In this document: one piece after another, positions 1 through 9,000 of the stretch
Position numbering within the stretch: the stretch's first letter is position 1
Layout: every line of letters begins with the position of its first letter
From: an uncultured Bacilli bacterium
GTDB lineage: Bacteria; Bacillota_I; Bacilli_A; RF39; UBA660
Reading direction: 5' to 3'
DNA: 21,021 bases
Assembly: GCA_910585045.1 (NCBI GenBank)
Contig: CAJUCD010000015.1
Coordinates: 1-21,021 of the forward strand
Translations under genes and position numbers: made by a program
Notes under the pieces: generated by a model
The model's database searches: none
What the model was told of the DNA's origin: nothing
The model's input: the letters and a program-made list of their open reading frames with translations, nothing else

Positions 1-30
1 TAGTAGCCGCCGCCGCCTCCGCCACCGAAG
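1..30 (-). repeat. GC-rich polyglycine tract, second GR domain of the left paralog (cut by edge)
   Basis: The start of the same GGC/GGA-coded glycine run followed by Tyr-Tyr; it continues beyond the window. Confidence 0.75.
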
Positions 31-2741
31 CCATTAACTTTAGACCTACCACCATAACCAGCATAGCCACTATTATAATTTTGGTATCCCAAAAGACCTC
101 CTGCCTGGCCAGAAGAAACAGTACCATATTCACCACTACCACCTGCAACCATTATTCTTGATTTTAAACTATCAACATTATTCCAATCGCCATCGACAAG
201 TCTAACATCAGTCGCACCACTTCCAGATTGAGAACCAGAACCATTATAATTTCCTGAAGCTCCACCGCCATTATAACCACCAGAGCAAGCTTTATCAGGA
301 CATTCTTTTCCTTGTTCTCCAACTTGGAAATACAATTTTTCTCCAGCTAGGAGTTTAATCTTTCCTTTAGTATAAGCTCCACCGACACTGGTTTGCCCAG
401 CTCCCCATAATTCTATTTCATAGTAACCTGAAACTGGTACAATATATTCTTGCACGCTGCCTGTAAACCCCATTCCTATTTCTTCTTTAGTATTTTCTTT
501 TTTCTTAACTTTAATATTATAGATAGTATCATCTACACCATCTAAATGAGATGTTATAGTAATTATATTTTCTTGTTCCCCTAAATACTTATTACCTAAA
601 ATTGTCACAATAGTATCTGGAAAATAAGTTTCTGTTGCAAAATTAAGAGTAAAAACACTATTAAATATTTCCACTTCATAATTATACTTATTAGAAGTAA
701 AATTAAGTGGAACTGAAGTAGAAATTAATTTTAGCTCCGAAGTTTTCTTTCTTTTAAAATTAAACGTATAGAATTGATTTTGTGTATTATCTTCACTTTT
801 CGCTAAAAGAGTAAGAGTTTTTTCATTAGTATCAAATTTAAAATTACCTTCACCAGAAACAGTTTGTCCAGTAATATGACGTATAGCTTCTAAATTAATA
901 TTATCAATTCCTGTATCAAGTTCTATATCATATTCATAAACATTTGATTTAAAATCTTCATAAACAATTCCATTTATTTTTATACCATCTAAAAATTTAT
1001 AACTACTAGTAGGTCTATTAACATTGATAACATAATTTATTATTGTACCATCATAATTTACTACTGAAATAGTATAACTACTATCACCGCTTGGTACTAA
1101 AAAAGTTCCTGTACCTAAAATATTAGACCATTCTTCAATAGCTTCTGCTGTTATAGTAATCTCTTCTTCTTTAGTTGATAACTGTAAATTATATTCATAA
1201 ACTCCACTTTCAAAGTTTGGTGTTAAAGTTCCAGCACTAATTTCTAAATTAGAAAGTCCTGTTGCGTCATGGCTAGCAGCATATTTAATTTTAGCATAGC
1301 CATTACTTTCATTACCATGACCTTGAGGAAAATTACCTCCATTCGGATTAGGCATGGCTAACGAACTACCAACACTAGTGGTCCATTTATAACCTCGCCC
1401 ATCAATCATTAAAGTATCAGTAAAATATTTACCACTATAATGATAAGAATCTTCTATTTTTGTATAATTATTAACTTTTGGCGTACCATCTTCATTTATA
1501 GCAATAGCTCCTGCATGACCTGAAATAAATGACGAACCGCCTCCGCCACCCCAAGCGCCGCTTGTAGCACCAGAACCGCCTCCGCCGCCATAGTAGCCGC
1601 CTCCGCCGCCTCCGCCAAATCCGTTGCTGCCTGAACGACTTCCGTTACCGCCGAAACCAAATCCCCCTGAAGTAGGAGTTCCTGCTCCGCTCCAAGTTGA
1701 AGCTTTAGAACCACCTGATATTTGTGTACCGCCATAACCACCATAGCCTACATAGCCACTATTATAATTTTGGTATCCAATAAGACCTCCTGCATTACCA
1801 GAAGAAGTTCCACTTGATCCTCCACCGCCTGCAACCATTATTCTTGATTTTAAAGATTCTAAATTGTTCCATTCTCCACTTACAAGTCTAACATCGGTAG
1901 CTCCACTACCACTTGTATTTCCTGCCCCTCTATAATAGCCAGAATTACCTCCACCATTATAGCCGCCTTCACCACATGGCGTTACGCTACACCAATCTCC
2001 CTGCTCTCCTATATAAAAATATAGTTTTTCTCCAGCTTTTAAATTAATTATCCCTTTTGTATAAGCGCCTCCTGCATTTTCAGGCCCAGCGCCCCATAAT
2101 TCTATCTCGTAGTTGCCATCTTCAGGAATTATATATTCATGTGAACCAACACTAGAAAAATCTTTTTTCACAATTCTATTAACATTAAATACATAATCTT
2201 GATATAAATTACTACTAGTATCTTTAACTCTAATTATTATTTTATTTAAACCTAAGTGCAAATTAGTTGAACCAATTATTTCATATTCTGTATTATTTTC
2301 TAATTCAACTAAAGGAGTCAAATTTTTTATTGTTCCATCTACTTCTAAATCATAAGAAAATACATTTTTATAAAATTCTAAATCTAATTCTTGAAAACTA
2401 ATATTTTTTAAAAAAGGTAATTTTCTTAAAACATTTAGAGTATAAATAGCTAAATTGCCATCACTATCTATTAAAGAAATATAATGTTTAGTATCAACTT
2501 GCAGCGTTTGATTACCTATCCCTATAATATAATAGTTTTCTAGCTTAACACTATAATCAATATTTAAGTTTACAGAATCACTATCTATAAAAATATTATA
2601 TTCATATTTTTCTGAATCAAATCCATTTTCTATTGTTGCATTTTCTATATCTAAAGATTCCAAAACAGGCATAGCATATACACTACAGCCAAATATTATA
2701 AATGATAGAAATGTAAATAAAAAATAATTTATTTTCTTCAT
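1..2741 (-). CDS. Giant secreted glycine-rich/cadherin-like repeat protein, 3' end beyond the left edge
   Basis: An open frame of 913 codons starts at ATG 2739-2741 and runs off the left edge without a stop. The start is chosen because it begins a signal peptide (MKK, hydrophobic core, then SVYA) and has GGAAGTGA five bases upstream. Layout by residue: signal peptide 1-24; two cadherin-like beta-sandwich repeats about 25-190; glycine-rich domain about 195-490; three more repeats about 495-755; a second glycine-rich domain from about 756 to the edge. Domain marks include SGATDVRLV, LKSRIMVAGG and GGGGGGYY runs. Both glycine-rich domains carry a C-x4-C pair after the (I/V)GEQG motif (CSVTPC and CPDKAC). 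Compared with its two complete neighbours it lacks the N-terminal glycine-rich domain; its first repeats align with the segment between GR1 and GR2 of the neighbour at 11820-20825. The signal peptide has IFGC, a weak lipobox-like string, so a lipoprotein cannot be excluded. By analogy the missing part should hold a repeat stalk and a dockerin. Surface adhesion or display is inference; no enzyme motif is seen. Confidence 0.95.
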   Translation of the reverse strand, partial: MKKINYFLFTFLSFIIFGCSVYAMPVLESLDIENATIENGFDSEKYEYNIFIDSDSVNLNIDYSVKLENYYIIGIGNQTLQVDTKHYISLIDSDGNLAIYTLNVLRKLPFLKNISFQELDLEFYKNVFSYDLEVDGTIKNLTPLVELENNTEYEIIGSTNLHLGLNKIIIRVKDTSSNLYQDYVFNVNRIVKKDFSSVGSHEYIIPEDGNYEIELWGAGPENAGGAYTKGIINLKAGEKLYFYIGEQGDWCSVTPCGEGGYNGGGNSGYYRGAGNTSGSGATDVRLVSGEWNNLESLKSRIMVAGGGGSSGTSSGNAGGLIGYQNYNSGYVGYGGYGGTQISGGSKASTWSGAGTPTSGGFGFGGNGSRSGSNGFGGGGGGGYYGGGGGSGATSGAWGGGGGSSFISGHAGAIAINEDGTPKVNNYTKIEDSYHYSGKYFTDTLMIDGRGYKWTTSVGSSLAMPNPNGGNFPQGHGNESNGYAKIKYAASHDATGLSNLEISAGTLTPNFESGVYEYNLQLSTKEEEITITAEAIEEWSNILGTGTFLVPSGDSSYTISVVNYDGTIINYVINVNRPTSSYKFLDGIKINGIVYEDFKSNVYEYDIELDTGIDNINLEAIRHITGQTVSGEGNFKFDTNEKTLTLLAKSEDNTQNQFYTFNFKRKKTSELKLISTSVPLNFTSNKYNYEVEIFNSVFTLNFATETYFPDTIVTILGNKYLGEQENIITITSHLDGVDDTIYNIKVKKKENTKEEIGMGFTGSVQEYIVPVSGYYEIELWGAGQTSVGGAYTKGKIKLLAGEKLYFQVGEQGKECPDKACSGGYNGGGASGNYNGSGSQSGSGATDVRLVDGDWNNVDSLKSRIMVAGGSGEYGTVSSGQAGGLLGYQNYNSGYAGYGGRSKVNGFGGGGGGGY
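1537..1617 (-). repeat. GC-rich polyglycine tract, first GR domain of the left paralog
   Basis: GGC/GGA-rich codons encode a glycine run, YY, another glycine run, then an Ala/Ser/Thr patch and a third glycine run before SSFISGH. No cysteine is present here, unlike the matching place in the 2857-11724 gene. Confidence 0.85.
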
Positions 2742-2753
2742 AATTTCACTTCC
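2742..2753 (-). promoter_or_regulatory. Ribosome binding site of the left paralog
   Basis: On the minus strand GGAAGTGA lies five bases before ATG 2739-2741. It is a close variant of the consensus AGGAGGTGA and supports this start, which also opens the signal peptide. Confidence 0.75.
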
Positions 2754-2780
2754 AAATTCTACTACTCCACTATTATCACA

Positions 2781-2809
2781 ATTATAGCATACTATTTACC
2801 TTTATTCTA
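2781..2809 (-). promoter_or_regulatory. Sigma-A type promoter with extended -10
   Basis: Minus-strand TATAAT (2781-2786) is preceded by TGC, giving an extended -10. TAGAAT sits exactly 17 bp upstream (2804-2809) as a weak -35. The same boxes and spacing recur before the other two genes although the spacer here has diverged, which argues for function. The predicted leader is about 30-35 nt. Confidence 0.8.
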
Positions 2810-2831
2810 CATATCTCTTTATTTTTTCGAC

Positions 2832-2855
2832 AAAAAAAGAGCAATTTTTTGCTCT
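2832..2855 (-). terminator. Intrinsic terminator after the 2857-11724 gene
   Basis: On the minus strand AGAGCAA-AAAA-TTGCTCT forms a perfect 7 bp stem (2838-2855) followed by a T run (2832-2837). It starts one base after the TAA stop, so transcription of the large gene should end here, before the promoter of the next gene. Confidence 0.9.
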
Positions 2856-2856
2856 C

Positions 2857-3064
2857 TTAGTTTGTTGGTTTGTTATTTAAATCACTTATGGTTCTTCCGA
2901 CATAATTTATAATCTTAACCTGGTCAGTTATATTAACGTTTCCATCAAATGTTAAATCTGCAGCTAGCATTTGATATTTATCAAATGTTGTTGTTCTTCC
3001 TACATAATTTATCATCTTTACTTGGTCTGTTATATTAACCTTTCCATCTTTCGTTAAGTCTCCT
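2857..3064 (-). other. Dockerin domain, two calcium-loop repeats
   Basis: The last 68 residues hold two loops, DLTKDGKVNITD and DLTFDGNVNITD, each followed by QVK(M/I)INYVGRT. Acidic residues fall at loop positions 1, 5 and 12 as in type I dockerins; position 3 is Thr in both, where Asn or Asp is usual. The recognition-like pair at positions 10-11 is Ile-Thr in both halves, so the module is nearly two-fold symmetric. The preceding region (YEIVRF...STIISDFKNNF) looks like the small module often found just before dockerins. The partner cohesin is not in the window. Confidence 0.85.
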
Positions 3065-6000
3065 CTTACTATTACTCGAAGAGTGTCATATACATAGCCA
3101 TTCTTCTCTAACTTCAAGATTAATGCTGTTGCTGTTAATTCTGTATCAGCTACTTCATTTGTTTCCAAATAAACTTTTAAATCTTCTGGTTCATTCTCAA
3201 AGTTATTTTTAAAATCACTTATTATTGTACTTGGGTTTATTCCTATTACATAGTCTTCATTTGTATTATCTTCAAACCTTACTATTTCATACTTATTACT
3301 TCTAAGTGTATATTCTTCACTATCACGAGTAATATTCAAGGTATATGTTTGCGTAGTATATCCATCTTTAGCAATAACTTCTATTACATAGATATTTATC
3401 ATTCCTTCATGGATAGTTAAGTCTCCCATCATATTTACTGTTGCATTTTCATCTTTTGGAATCGCAGTTATTTCACTTTCAAGTAACACTTTCTTACTAT
3501 TAGAAACCTGAATATTATAAGTGAATGTATCTGGATTAAATTCAAATGGATAGCCTGCTATTTCTAAAGTATCAAGTCTTGCTTCTGACTTAGATGGCCT
3601 AGTAACATTTATTGTATAATCTCTAGTTGTTCCATCTTCTGCAGTTATAGTTATAATTCTTACACTTGCACCTTCATCTACAGGCTTTATTTCATGACCT
3701 GAAACTGTTGCTTTATTACTTTCGAGTGTTACATCAAAAGATAAACTTGAAACATCTTCTAATTCTAAATTATAAATATCAGTATCTTTATTAAATTCTG
3801 GACTTAGAGTTCCACTACTTGGAATCAAACTAGAAAGATAATTATTACTAGAAACTTCTTTAGTTATCTTAAGTGTATAAGTATTAATAGCCCCACTTTC
3901 AGCAGTTACAACTATATCAAAAGTGTTTAAACCTTGCTTCAATTCTTTAATACCAAGTCCCGTAATAGTGGAATTTTCATCTTCCAAAACTGCTCTAATA
4001 TTTACAAAATCATGAATACTACTAGCGTATATTTCATAATTATTAATTAATTTATCAAATTCAGGTACTAGTTCTAAACTTACATTCTGATCTTTAACAG
4101 TTAAAGATTTTAAGAAATTATTTGTTGAAGGTTTTCTTATTACATTAAGTTTATAAGTTCTTGTAATGCCTATTGAAGATTTTACTTTAATTAATATTTC
4201 ATTATTACCAATACTTAAATTATGAGTACCTATTCCACTTGTTATTTTAGCACTAATATCTTCAGTTGTTGCGCTAATATTAATAGTTTCGATTTCTCTT
4301 GCAACTTCAATAGTATATCCCAAAGTTTTAGGATTAAAAATTGGATTTAAAGAACCTTCACTAGTAGTTAAACTTGCTAAATAATTATTGGTTGACATAG
4401 CTCTATTAACATAAATAATATATTCATTAATTGTTACATTATCACTTGCTGTTACTTGTATTTTCACTTCATTCATACCTACATTAAAGTTTTCATTACC
4501 AGTTACTACTGCATTTGCTTTTTGATCTTCTAAAATATAACTTAAATCAAATGTTGTAACTTCACTATCAACATTTAAGTAATATTCAAATATTTCTTTA
4601 TTAAATGTTGGATCTAACTGATATCCTTTAGCTTCCAAATTAGATAAGTAAGCACTAACAATTTCTTCTCTAGTAACTTTAACATTATAAGTTTTAACGA
4701 CACCTGATTCACTAGTTACAATAATTGGAATAAGATTATCTCCAAATTCTAGATTATAATTACCAAAACTATTAGTAATGGCATTTTGATCTTCTAAAGA
4801 ACCATTAATTGTAATATTAGAGATATCCCAAGGAACAATAACTTCATAGTCTAAAGTATCTTTATTAAAAATTGGGTTTAAAGAACCATCACTTACATTT
4901 AAACTTGCTAAATTATTATTATCACTAGCTTCTTTAGTAACAAGAATAGTATAAACTTTCTTAGTACCAAACTCACTAGTAACTTCTACATTAAAATAAT
5001 TTTCTCCTGTAATAATTTTATGAAGACCATCTCCACTTATAGTAGTATTTTTATCTTCTGCTTTAGCATCAATAACAATACTATTAACATCATTAGAAAC
5101 TTCAACTGCATAAAACGTAACAATTTTATGAAAATTAGGTGTTAAATTATAACCTACTACTTCTAAGCTAGCCAAATTATTATTTTTACTACCTTCTTTG
5201 GTAACTTTTAAAACATAATCTTCTGTTGTTTCTTTATCTGGGGCTGTTACTCTAATAGTTACTATATTTTCACCTGTTGTAAAATTTTCATTTCCAATTA
5301 TTTCATATGTTGCTTCACTCTCTGTTGGTTTAATTGTTGTAAAATCTAATTTTTCAGCAGTTGTTTTTAATGTATATTCTTTAATATCTTTATTAAATGT
5401 TGGACTAAGAACATGACCTTTTACAACTAAACTAGCCAAACTAGCATCACTTGAAGCTTTTCTTGTAACAACTATTTGGTAAGATTTTTCAATATTAGTT
5501 TCTTTACTAATAACAAAAATTTCAATCAAATTTTTTCCAACTTTTAAATTTTTAGTACCAAGACCAACAACATCTACATTAGTCTTATCCATTGCTTCTC
5601 CAGTTATGGTAATATCAGTAATATTATTTTCTACTTCAAGTTCATAGTTATTAACATCAGAATTAAATATTGGTGTTAACTCCCCACGATTTGTTTCTAA
5701 CTTTAATAGTGCTAAATTTTCTGTACTAGCTTCTTGTTTAACTACTGATATTGTATAAATTTTAATATTACCATTTTCGGCTGTAACAACTACATCTATA
5801 TCCATAGGTGTATTAGTATTTAAGCTACTAATATTTACTTCAAAAATATTATTATTTAAAGTAGCATTTGTAATGTCTACATTAGCATTTTTATCTTCTG
5901 GTATAGCTTCTATATGAAGAGTATTAGTATTATTAGGAACTTTAACTTCATAATAAATTATTGTTTCATAAAAGTCTGGTTTTATTCCACCTTCATGAAC

Positions 6001-9000
6001 ATACAAGAAACTTAAATCATCATTATCTGATTTATCTCTTACAACTCTAATTATATAATCTTTAACAGTAATGTTATCCTCAGCTGTAACTCTTAAAGTT
6101 ATATCATTATTTCCAGTTTTTAATGAATAGGTTCCATTACCTGTTACTTTAGAAGTAAGAGCATTTGCAATTCCTTCTATATCAATAGAATTAACTTCAT
6201 ATTGAACATTAATTAAATAATCATAATTTTTTGTTTCATCATCATTTTTAATAACTTCACTAAAACGATTATTCTTAACTTCTTTTAAAGTAACATCATT
6301 ATTCAATGATTTATTAACAGTTATTGTATAAGTTCTAATATTACCTAATTCGCTCGTAACAACTAAATTAATGGTATTTTCTCCTTTAATTAAAGCATAA
6401 ATTCCATTACCAGTCATGGTTGCAGCTGAATCTTCTAATATTCCCTTAAAGGCGATTTTATCAACTGAACCATCTACATTAATTGTATAATTAAGATTTT
6501 CTTTATTAAATTCTTCATTTAAATTAGCTCCAGTAACTTCAATTCCACTAAGATAATTGTTATCACTAATTTCTTTATTTACTGTTATTGTATAAACTTG
6601 ATAAGATTTATCTTCAGCAATACTAGTAATTACAATAGTGTTAGTATTATTATTTAAATTATTATTACCTCTAATAGTATAAGTAGCTTTATCACTTTCT
6701 GGAGTAACATTTACTTTTAAACTAGTAACATCTTTAGGAATTGTAACTGTATATTCTTTAATATCTTTATCAAAGGATTTATCTAAATTATAACCTTCTA
6801 CCTCGATATTTAAAAGATTACTATTATTATTTCTATCTTTGAAAATATCAATATTGTAAGTTTCAATATCGCCTGCTACACTTGTAACTACAATTTCAAA
6901 ATGATTTTTACCACTATTTAATGTGTAAGTTCCATTACCCATTAATGTTCCTTCTTCTGCTGTAGCATTTATTATAATATTATTAACTGAAGAATCTACT
7001 TTTATTGTATAATCTAAAATTGTTTTATTAAAAGAAGGAGTAAGTTCTAAAATGTTATTATTATCACTATTTAAAACTTCTAAACTACTAAGGAATGTAT
7101 TGCTACTTTGTTCTCTAAATACATGAATAATATAAGTTCTACTAGTATTGTTAGGGGCTGTAACAGTAACAAGACAATCATTCATTCCTACTTTTAAATT
7201 CTTATCATTATACACATTTACTAAAGAATTGGGATTAGCAGTTTCATAATTTAAAGTAATGGAATCATTTGTGTAAGGAACAGTTATAGTATATTCATAA
7301 ACATATGGACTAAAATTAATATCTATTCCTAATGGATTAGTTACTTCTAATTTAGTTAAGGAGTTATTTCCATTATCATCTCTTGATATATTATAAGTGT
7401 AAACTGTACTTGCTTTTTCATCTTCACTAATAATTTCTACTTCAAAAGTATTAATACCACTTGTAAGTTCAAAAGTTGAATCAACTACTTCCTCTTTATT
7501 AGAACCAATTACTTTACGATAAATAACTTTTTGCCATTTACTTTTTAGAGTTGTTTTTAAAGTAATATTCTCTGTTTGAAAAGGAACAATTACATTATAA
7601 TTTGTAATATTTTCCTTAAAAGTATAATCACATATGCCATTAGTTACGCTGCATAAATAATCATGTGAAGTTTTTAAAACTATATTTTTAGGTGTAGCAT
7701 CACTTAAAGGCTCTCTTGTTACATTTAGTATGTATTTTTTAGTAGCTCCTTCATTACTAACAATAATTTCATGTTTTGTAGTTCCTGGTGCAAACTCAGT
7801 AATACCAATACCAGTTATAGTTGCTTTAGCATCTTTAGCTATGGCTTCTATTTTAAGTTCTACCTCACCTTTTGGAATAGAGATATTATATTCTAAAGTC
7901 CAAGGCTCGAAATCAATTTTTATATTTCCATCATTTAAAATAATATTGTCTAAGAAAGTATCACCCATTATGACTTCTTTAGCTGTTATTTTAGCATGAC
8001 CATTTCCACTATTTCCAAGCATTGTATTATTTCCATCATAAGTTGGCATATTAGCATTACCAGCGATGGTTTTTGGGTTATCTCCATTACATGAAAGTAG
8101 TCCGTTTATGTAGCTTGAACCACCTCCGCCACCAGCACAGTAACCACCTCCGCCGCCGTAGTAGCCGCCTCCGCCGCCACCACCGCTTGAAACGTCGTTA
8201 GTTGCTTGACCACCATAGCCTAATCCGCCATAATTTAGTTTTTGAGGACCAATGCCAGCAGCTGTTTGAGTTCCAGATGTACCAACATATCCGCTACTTA
8301 AAGGACCAGCTGATCCGTTTCCGCCAGAAAGTCCGCCACCATAGCCACCATAGCTATTCCCGCCGTTAAAATACATTCCAGCTCCACCGCCGCCACCTGC
8401 GACGATAATTCTTGATTTTAAACTATCAAGGTTATTCCAAACGCCTTTGATCAAACGTATATCGGTAGCTCCACCACCAGAACCAATCGCACGTCCGCCG
8501 CTTCCAACTTTGCCAATGCCGCCGCCATTATAACCTCCTGAGATAGTACCAGATGAACCAGTTTTACCTATACCACCTACATAGATATAAACTTTATCTC
8601 CACCTTCAAAGTAATAATATCCACTAGAATATCCACCTTTACCACCGAGTGAACTATCAGATGCTTTACCACCTTCGGCTCCCCATACTTCTAATAAATA
8701 AGTACCAGTATATGGTGCAATCCATTCTTGATAATCACCTGTATACATAAAATCAGTACTTTCGTTAATATTTACATCATCAGTTCTTTCAATATTAAGC
8801 GTATAAGTAGTTGATGGAACACCATCTAAATCAACAGTTATAATAACACTTTTATCATTTTCACCAATATATCTTGGTTCAGTCATAGTTATTTTTGCAT
8901 CATTAAACCAAGCTATAGCATCTATATCTAAAGTTCTTTCTCCTTTGGACATTTGTACTGTATAATTTGTTAAACTAGAATTAAAAGTTTCTTTTAATGT

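Noticed and set aside
1496..1744. Minus-strand 82-codon frame inside the left gene
   Set aside because: It lies in another frame of the glycine-rich coding region; its Ala/Val/Glu/Leu-rich composition is what a shifted GGC/GGA repeat gives.
2857..2900. LPxTG or other sortase/membrane anchor at the C-terminus
   Set aside because: The proteins end in GRTISD followed by KPTN, with no LPxTG, hydrophobic segment or basic tail.
3000..7900. Regular spacing of similar motifs suggesting a repeat array such as CRISPR
   Set aside because: The periodicity is about 85-95 codons and is that of protein domains; the DNA repeats are diverged and coding throughout.
7730..7999. Plus-strand frames at 7730-7999, 11893-12216, 19970-20152 and 20350-20616
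   Set aside because: All are antisense to well-supported domains, with no ribosome binding site or promoter context and shadow-like composition.
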